Shown here in pieces: positions 59,192 through 64,000 of a stretch of DNA of 64,000 bases. A model generated the notes under the pieces. It saw only the letters and a list, made by a program, of their open reading frames with translations. It was not told the origin of the DNA and did no database searches. Origin of the DNA: RGZA01 sp041917755 (GTDB taxonomy: Bacteria; Pseudomonadota; Alphaproteobacteria; UBA9219; RGZA01); the NCBI GenBank assembly GCA_041917755.1, contig JAYRWY010000005.1:62001-126000 (forward strand). Reading direction: 5' to 3'. The first letter of the stretch is position 1. Each line of letters begins with the position of its first letter. A program made the position numbers and the translations under genes.

Positions 59192-59815
59192 ATGTCAGGC
59201 CCAATCCATATCGTGCAAATCGGAACCGATGCGGCTTTGGCTGCGATTTTGGCCGAGCAATCTAAAGGTAAGTTTGGGTTCGAGTTTACCCAAGCGGCGG
59301 ATGTGGCATCTGCCCCGCACGCGGCCGATGTATGGATTATGATCGGGCAAACACCGATGCCTGCCAGCGACGATGCACCACTGTGCATTCGTATTCTTGA
59401 GGCGGGCGCTGCATTACGTGATGATGAATTGCAGTTCACCAAGCCCATTCGATTGGCGCAGCTGCTTGATACCGCGTTAAGCGTTGCAAAGCTTCGCCGC
59501 AAAAAACAGCCGCGCAATTTAAACAGCACATCTGTCTTTCACCCCTTTGCACGCAAAGTCGTTGATACCAAGCATGCAGGCGAGGTTATTCTCACCGAAA
59601 AAGAAGCGGGCTTGCTATGTGCCATATTGGATGCCGGCGCGGATGGCCTGCTGCGCAAGGATGCGATGACCGAATTGTGGGGCTATCACCCGGATGTGGA
59701 CAGCCATGCAGTGGACACCACCTTGTACCGATTGCGGCAAAAGCTGCAGGAATTGGGCAATATTGATGCGGCGCTGGTCAATGAGGGTGGCATCTATAAA
59801 TGGAAAATGGCGTAA
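59192..59815 (+). CDS. OmpR-type winged-helix regulator with degenerate receiver-like N-terminus
   Basis: 207 residues. The C-terminal winged helix (about 120-207) is canonical: LTEKEAGLLCAILDAGADGL, LRKDAMTELWGYHPDVDSHA, VDTTLYRLRQKLQEL, EGGIYKWKMA. The N-terminal about 100 residues follow a receiver-like strand/helix order, but the place of the phospho-acceptor reads DVWIMIGQTPMP with no Asp, while FTKPIRLAQLLD resembles the Lys-Pro loop. It is thus likely a pseudo-receiver regulator. No kinase is adjacent. Confidence 0.8.
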   Translation: MSGPIHIVQIGTDAALAAILAEQSKGKFGFEFTQAADVASAPHAADVWIMIGQTPMPASDDAPLCIRILEAGAALRDDELQFTKPIRLAQLLDTALSVAKLRRKKQPRNLNSTSVFHPFARKVVDTKHAGEVILTEKEAGLLCAILDAGADGLLRKDAMTELWGYHPDVDSHAVDTTLYRLRQKLQELGNIDAALVNEGGIYKWKMA

Positions 59816-59930
59816 ATCAGGCCTAAAATTAGGTTGACGGGGCAGGCGTTATCCTCAAAGCTTTTGTTCCGCAAATCACTTGAGCCAAAGCGAAATTCAA
59901 ACGCGCTCCTAACCTGCACCAAAGTTTTAT

Positions 59931-60974
59931 ATGACACATATTTTTTTCAAGTCACTCATGATTGTCGCGCTTGGCTTGTTGGCAAGCTGCGCACCAAGCC
60001 GCGATTTATCCAAGGCACCCTCGGGAGATCAGCGCATTGTCATCTGGCATAGCGGCAGCGGTGAACGTATTGATGTGACCACGCGCAGCAACGGCCAGTA
60101 TAATCAAGAAGCGTTTGACCAAATCGATAAAATTTTCCGCGATCGCAAAACCGGTGAAGTATACCCCATTGATCCAAAACTGATTGATGCCATTGCGGAG
60201 CTGCGTGACAAGTTGATGATGTCACCCAGTGATCCAATTGAATTGCTATCGGGTTATCGTTCATCGCAAAGCAATGCCAAGTTGGCCACCATCAATAAAT
60301 ACGTAGCCAAGAATAGCTATCATATCAAAGGTCAGGCGGCGGATATCCGCATTCCCGAGATGAGCAGCGGTGCATTGGAAGCGGTTGCTAAAACCATGCA
60401 AAAAGGCGGCGTGGCCTTGTACCCCGATGGCGGACCGGATTTTGGTCACGTGCATGTGGATACCGGGCCCATTCGCGGATGGTCGGTGGTAAAGGGACGT
60501 GAGGCAGGATTTAATGAATCCCGTGCACGCGGACGTACATCATCCGGTTCATCGAGCTCATCCATCACGCCGTTTACTGCGCCGCGTAATCGCCACAACG
60601 CGATTGAACCCAAGGTAGGTAAACCCATTCGTGTGAAGCCGCTCAATTCCTATGATGATTTGCCAGAGCCCGACGTCGCGCCGCACACACCGGCCAAGCA
60701 TTTACCGGAAGTGACCGGTAAGGCACCGGCCAGCAAGCCAGCAGCGCCAAGCAAAACGGCGCCAAAGGCCAAGGCGGCACCTGCTAAATCAGCGCCCGCT
60801 AAATCAGCACCGTCCAAATCAGGGCCGGCCAAGGCGGCGCCTTCAGCCAAACCTTCATTGGATAGTGCCAAGAAACAATGGGTTAAAACGCCTTTCCATG
60901 GCAAGGTGCCCGAGCATACCGGCAAGGGGGCTACGCCCAAAAAAGCACCTGCTAAACCCAAGAAAGACGAGTAA
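59931..60974 (+). CDS. M15-type peptidase-like (DUF882/YcbK) lipoprotein with Lys/Ala/Pro tail
   Basis: 347 residues. Lipoprotein signal FKSLMIVALGLLASCAPSRD (lipobox LASC). The DUF882/M15A domain (about 35-190) has ELLSGYRSSQSNAKLA, the zinc ligands in SYHIKGQAADIRIP and DFGHVHVDTGPIRGWS. These enzymes cleave peptidoglycan cross-links. Residues about 255-347 are a Lys/Ala/Pro/Ser repeat (PKAKAAPAKSAPAKSAPSKS), histone H1-like, possibly anchoring to anionic wall polymers. Unlike most relatives, which carry a Tat signal, this is a lipoprotein. Confidence 0.83.
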   Translation: MTHIFFKSLMIVALGLLASCAPSRDLSKAPSGDQRIVIWHSGSGERIDVTTRSNGQYNQEAFDQIDKIFRDRKTGEVYPIDPKLIDAIAELRDKLMMSPSDPIELLSGYRSSQSNAKLATINKYVAKNSYHIKGQAADIRIPEMSSGALEAVAKTMQKGGVALYPDGGPDFGHVHVDTGPIRGWSVVKGREAGFNESRARGRTSSGSSSSSITPFTAPRNRHNAIEPKVGKPIRVKPLNSYDDLPEPDVAPHTPAKHLPEVTGKAPASKPAAPSKTAPKAKAAPAKSAPAKSAPSKSGPAKAAPSAKPSLDSAKKQWVKTPFHGKVPEHTGKGATPKKAPAKPKKDE

Positions 60975-61053
60975 CGCATATTGGTAACGCATCGGTAATA
61001 CTTCTTGGTTAAACCTAATCTGACTATTTCGGGCTTTTATTTGTGAGGGTCAC

Positions 61054-61626
61054 ATGACGATGTTGAATAAGCGTTTAAACGGGCAAGCAGGTTTGACCTT
61101 GATTGAAGCCACCATCGTGTTGGCAATCGTATCGGTGATTATTGCGGCCGTATGGACCGTATCATCGGTGGTGTATGAAAATGCCCGCCAATATCAGGCC
61201 AACCGCCAGATGCAAACCATTGTGCAAAACATTCGTCAGCTTTATGCGCGTGTGAATACCCTCACCAGTTTATCGGACGTGACCGCAACCCTGGATAATC
61301 AGGCGGCTTTTCCGGTTGAAATGCGTCTGACGCAAAGCACCGCCAGCGACAAGCTCAATCACCCATGGGCATCGCAATCGGGCGGTAGCGTGCGCGTGTA
61401 TAACCGCACCAGCCGCACGTTCGGGATTGTGTTTACGAACTTGCCGAAAAAAGCCTGCATTGGTCTTGCCACCAAGTTGACGGGCGGCGAGCTGACCAAC
61501 CTGTCCAGTGTGATTATCAATGGCGCATCCGTGACACCGCCAGTGACGGTTGTGACTGCTGCGACGCGTTGCACGGCAACGGGCGATACCAATACCATTG
61601 AATGGGATTTTGATATCCGCGCCTAA
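61054..61626 (+). CDS. Type IVb pilin-like protein (PilS-like)
   Basis: 190 residues with a class III signal: GQAG followed by LTLIEATIVLAIVSVIIAAV, the prepilin peptidase site and assembly helix. The mature domain has NIRQLYARVNTL, the Cys in KKACIGLATKLTGGE and a C-terminal Cys in AATRCTATGD, which may form a disulphide as in type IVb (PilS) pilins. No other pilus genes are in the window. GAGG precedes ATG 61054. Pilin or pseudopilin of a secretion system. Confidence 0.83.
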   Translation: MTMLNKRLNGQAGLTLIEATIVLAIVSVIIAAVWTVSSVVYENARQYQANRQMQTIVQNIRQLYARVNTLTSLSDVTATLDNQAAFPVEMRLTQSTASDKLNHPWASQSGGSVRVYNRTSRTFGIVFTNLPKKACIGLATKLTGGELTNLSSVIINGASVTPPVTVVTAATRCTATGDTNTIEWDFDIRA

Positions 61627-61631
61627 ATTCT

Positions 61632-61739
61632 GATTAGGTTCAGCTGCAAATTGCGTTTTCTGCGCTTCCGGTGCTCACGTACTTAAACGTACGCTGCGCT
61701 CCGGTTCTCGAAAGCCACAATTTTCGCTAGAACCTAATC
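61632..61739. repeat. Imperfect 108-bp inverted repeat
   Basis: Outer arms GATTAGGTTC (61632-61641) and GAACCTAATC (61730-61739) are perfect, the middle (TTCCGGTGC / GCGCTCCGG) is nearly so, and the centre is CGTAC-TTAAAC-GTACG. It fills the gap between two convergent genes, lacks a T-run and codes for nothing. It resembles palindromic REP/MITE-like intergenic elements. Confidence 0.75.
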
Positions 61740-61767
61740 AAAATTGTGATGGAACATTGCGGCGTAA

Positions 61768-62982
61768 TTATCGTGCTTCGCCATAGGTTTTTTTGGTATC
61801 AACCGCGCAGGCATTGGATAGCCATTTGGCCTCGACCTGTTCCAAGGTTCCGGTTTGAATGCCGGCACGGATTTCACGCATCAAGCGGTTCATCACCGAT
61901 ACGTTATGCTCGGTCAGAATTTGCATGCCGAGCATTTCTTCCGCCTTAATTAGATGATGCAGATAGCCGCGCGTAAAGTGCGAGGTGTGTTCATGATGAT
62001 GTTCCGGATCAAGCGGGGTGGTATCATCACGGAAACGCGCATTGCGCAAATTCAAACGCCCGCCAGCTTCCGATGGCATCAGCGCAACGCCGTGACGGCC
62101 CAGACGCGTGGGTTGCACGCAATCAAAGGTATCAATGCCGTATTTGATGCCGACAAAAATATCCGCGATATCACCCACGCCCAGTAAATGCACAGGGCGT
62201 TCGGGTTTGTGCAGTGGCGCGCACCATTTCACAATGTTGTATAAATCGTCTTTGCTTTTGCCGAATGAACCGCCGACGGCTGTACCGAAATAGGGAAGCT
62301 GCGTGACATCCTGCATGGCGCTAATCCGTAAATCCTGATAATGCGCGCCTTGCACAATGCCGTAGAGTGCTTGCTTGCCATCACTGTTTTGTTTGGTGAA
62401 GGCTTCGAGTGAACGAATGCCCCAGCGGTTGGAGCGGGCGAGGGCCGCAATCTGATAATCCTTGGAGTGGTGATAGGCGGTGCATTCATCAAATGCCATA
62501 ATCAAATCCGCACCGAGCTGACGTTGCATATGCATCGAGCTTTCGGCGGTGAGCAGAATTTTGCGGCCATCAATATACGATTGGAAGGTCACGCCTTCTT
62601 CGGTGATATCAATCACGGTGTTGGGGCGCGCGGCTTTGTTGCGTCCCTTTACCTCATCCGAGATGCCGCCAAATTGCATGGCGAATACCTGATACCCGCC
62701 GCTATCGGTCAGCATCGGGCCTTGCCAGCGCATGAAATCATGCAGGCCGCCCTGGCGTTCAATCACATCCGGGCCTGGCTGCAACATCAGGTGATAGAGG
62801 TTGGATAAAATAATATCCGTGCCCGCACGTTTCATCACATCGGGCGCAAGGCCTTTAATCGCTGCCTTGGTGCCGCAGAAGATAAAGTTGGGCGTTTCAA
62901 TGGTGCCATGCGGCGTGACAAGGCGTCCAAGGCGAGCCTTGGTGGTTGGACAAATCTTTGTGACGGTAAATGAATGGGTCAT
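61768..62982 (-). CDS. tgt: Queuine tRNA-ribosyltransferase (tRNA-guanine transglycosylase)
   Basis: Exchanges guanine-34 for preQ1 in tRNAs with GUN anticodons. Family signatures: GRLVTPHGTIETPNFIFCGT, LYHLMLQPGPDVI, MLTDSGGYQVFA with the catalytic Asp, MAFDECTAYH, VQGAHYQDLRISAM, GGSFGKSKDD, and a catalytic Asp in GIDTFDCVQPTRLGRHG. The zinc Cys cluster of standard enzymes is not obvious. Length 404. Its ATG (62980-62982) lies one base after the T-run of the rpmB terminator, with no Shine-Dalgarno. Confidence 0.93.
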   Translation of the reverse strand: MTHSFTVTKICPTTKARLGRLVTPHGTIETPNFIFCGTKAAIKGLAPDVMKRAGTDIILSNLYHLMLQPGPDVIERQGGLHDFMRWQGPMLTDSGGYQVFAMQFGGISDEVKGRNKAARPNTVIDITEEGVTFQSYIDGRKILLTAESSMHMQRQLGADLIMAFDECTAYHHSKDYQIAALARSNRWGIRSLEAFTKQNSDGKQALYGIVQGAHYQDLRISAMQDVTQLPYFGTAVGGSFGKSKDDLYNIVKWCAPLHKPERPVHLLGVGDIADIFVGIKYGIDTFDCVQPTRLGRHGVALMPSEAGGRLNLRNARFRDDTTPLDPEHHHEHTSHFTRGYLHHLIKAEEMLGMQILTEHNVSVMNRLMREIRAGIQTGTLEQVEAKWLSNACAVDTKKTYGEAR

Positions 62983-62983
62983 G

Positions 62984-63037
62984 AAAAAAGGGCTAGAAAC
63001 AGGTGCTAGAAAAAAACTAGCAGCTAGTTTCTAGCCC
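62984..63037 (-). terminator. Intrinsic terminator of rpmB
   Basis: Stem GGGCTAGAAAC (63037-63027 on the minus strand) with GTTTCTAGCCC, an interior of smaller TAGC repeats, then six T residues (62989-62984). It ends against the tgt start codon. Confidence 0.8.
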
Positions 63038-63056
63038 CTTTGAATCTTCAGAAAAA

Positions 63057-63359
63057 TTAAGCGGCTTTCTTATCCTTGCGTGCCTTAGCAGCTACAACGC
63101 GGCGCTTTGCCACCAGCAACTTGGCATCCAATTCTGGCTTCTTTGCCTTGAGCAAGAAGGCATCGATACCGCCACGCTTTTCAACAGTGCGGATACCATT
63201 TGGGGTCAAACGCAAGGTGATGGAACGGCCCAATAATTCGCTTGGGAATGAGCAGGTCTGCACATTCGCTTCAAAACGGGTGCGGGTTTTGCGGTTTGAG
63301 TGGCTTACCTTGTTGCCAAACAAAACTTTTTTACCGGTCACTGCACAAACTCTAGCCAT
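63057..63359 (-). CDS. rpmB: 50S ribosomal protein L28
   Basis: Large-subunit ribosomal protein. Opening MARVCAVTGKKVLFGNKVSH, then SNRKTRTRFEANVQ, SITLRLTPNGIRTVEKRGG and a Lys/Ala-rich tail are typical of the alphaproteobacterial, roughly 100-residue form. An intrinsic terminator lies downstream, so it is probably monocistronic. Confidence 0.97.
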   Translation of the reverse strand: MARVCAVTGKKVLFGNKVSHSNRKTRTRFEANVQTCSFPSELLGRSITLRLTPNGIRTVEKRGGIDAFLLKAKKPELDAKLLVAKRRVVAAKARKDKKAA

Positions 63360-63501
63360 AACAATTATCCTTATTAGTAATTTCGCCCATATGTATGGAA
63401 GGCGTTGTTGTAGGGAAAACTATCCACAAGGTCAAGGAAAATGGGTCTTGTTTAACCTTTTAAAACATTCAAGACTGCATTTGTTAACACAGGAACCGAT
63501 T

Positions 63502-64000
63502 ATGAATGGATGGCAAGAACGGCTAGGCGCGGTAAGGGCCTCGGATTGGCAGGCAGGGGATGGCGATTATCTCAGGCTTATCAAGCCCTTATGCACGCTT
63601 TTGCGCGGGCGCACGGCCGTGGATGTGGGCGCCCTGATAGGATTATATGCCAGCCAGATGGCCGAACATGCCGGCCATACCCTGTGTTATGAGCCATTGC
63701 CCGATGCGCGGGCAGTTTTGACCCAAAACATGGCCAATTACGGGGCGCGGGTAACCATTCGCGATTGCGCATTATCCGATAAACGCGGTGAGGCACAATT
63801 ATCATTTCCCATTTGCGGGCAGACAGCGGTGAAGCAGTGGGCCAGCATTGAAAAAGATTTTTTGAAATTATCGAATGATTATCCGGGCCGTATTGATGGC
63901 GTTGCCAGCATGACCGTACCAGTGCGCGTCCTTGATGACGAACTGATTGAATTAAAACTTCCGCAAGTCGGGTATATGAAGATTGATGCCGAAGGTGCGG
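63502..64000 (+). CDS. FkbM-family methyltransferase, N-terminal part (cut by window edge)
   Basis: Incomplete: 166 codons to the window end. Starts MNGWQERLGAVRASDWQAGD with AGGA upstream. SAM-binding features are AVDVGALIGLYASQMAEHAG, LCYEPLPDARAVLTQNMANY, and YMKIDAEGA, the FkbM hallmark. These enzymes methylate sugars or small molecules in surface polysaccharide or secondary metabolism; substrate unknown. Confidence 0.85.
   Translation, partial: MNGWQERLGAVRASDWQAGDGDYLRLIKPLCTLLRGRTAVDVGALIGLYASQMAEHAGHTLCYEPLPDARAVLTQNMANYGARVTIRDCALSDKRGEAQLSFPICGQTAVKQWASIEKDFLKLSNDYPGRIDGVASMTVPVRVLDDELIELKLPQVGYMKIDAEGA

Noticed and set aside
62990..63037. PreQ1 riboswitch in front of tgt
   Set aside because: The hairpin fits an intrinsic terminator of rpmB; the conserved preQ1-I loop and A-rich tail are missing on the tgt strand.
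63510..63692. Small plus-strand frame at the right end
   Set aside because: Out of frame with the FkbM methyltransferase, which shows a ribosome site and clear family motifs over the same bases.
1..64000. CRISPR arrays, prophage or transposase genes
   Set aside because: No regularly spaced repeats, no cas, integrase, transposase or phage structural genes were seen on either strand.

Overview
This window is a stretch of bacterial chromosome from an alphaproteobacterium, and it appears to span the chromosomal origin of replication. Evidence for the class: ppsR and hemE face away from each other across an AT-rich spacer with DnaA boxes (as at the Caulobacter and Rickettsia origins), two perfect parS sites and parAB are nearby, and there are typical alphaproteobacterial genes (a TimA/Tim44-like protein, a DUF3576 lipoprotein, DUF6489, HemJ, a SecB neighbourhood). 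Intact pyrimidine, shikimate, haem, glutathione and CoA genes argue against a strongly reduced endosymbiont. Base composition is near balanced. A lineage such as Micavibrionales or Rhodospirillales is possible, but I cannot fix it from sequence alone. No rRNA, tRNA or CRISPR array was seen.

Layout. 1-5.1 kb: a two-component pair cut by the window edge, gshB, dnaQ, a dienelactone-hydrolase-like gene and small genes. 5.1-10.8 kb: a 2Fe-2S ferredoxin with a decayed 5' duplicate, mnmE, an SRPBCC protein, overlapping pyrC-pyrD and a C26 glutamine amidotransferase-like hydrolase. 10.8-12.75 kb: an AbiEi/AbiEii type IV toxin-antitoxin cassette preceded by two perfect 43-bp palindromes. 12.8-15 kb: mnmG between two parS-bearing direct repeats. 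15-18.5 kb: a tightly coupled operon of a large LOG-domain protein, a cytidine-deaminase-fold protein and a small protein. 18.7-21.2 kb: rsmG-parA-parB. 21-27 kb: small unknowns, an Smr protein, an OmpA-like protein with a Gln/Ala/Tyr-rich region, a short MltA, a MAPEG protein and TimA. 27-31 kb: a His/Lys-repeat secreted protein, a phosphatase, secB, envelope proteins and coaE.

31.9-34.8 kb: aroE-maf-ppsR lead away from oriC (about 34.28-34.81 kb). 34.8-43.7 kb: hemE-hemH, an interposed opposite-strand cassette of two paralogous unknown proteins around an AbiEii-like nucleotidyltransferase, then hemJ and rho. 44-50.4 kb: DUF3576-leuS-DUF2330-lptE-holA on the minus strand. 50.7-64 kb: a porin, a YggS-family protein, a polysaccharide deacetylase, a peptidoglycan-binding protein, ApaG, an atypical OmpR-like regulator, an M15-like lipoprotein, a type IVb-pilin-like protein, tgt, rpmB and the start of an FkbM methyltransferase.

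The commonly seen order hemE-hemH-hemJ-rho-mnmE-mnmG-rsmG-parA-parB-holA-lptE-leuS is broken here. The mnmE-to-parB block lies on the other side of oriC, and dnaQ has moved away from coaE. The best candidates for undescribed biology are the three-gene cassette between hemH and hemJ, the LOG/deaminase operon between mnmG and rsmG, and the AbiE locus with twin palindromes.
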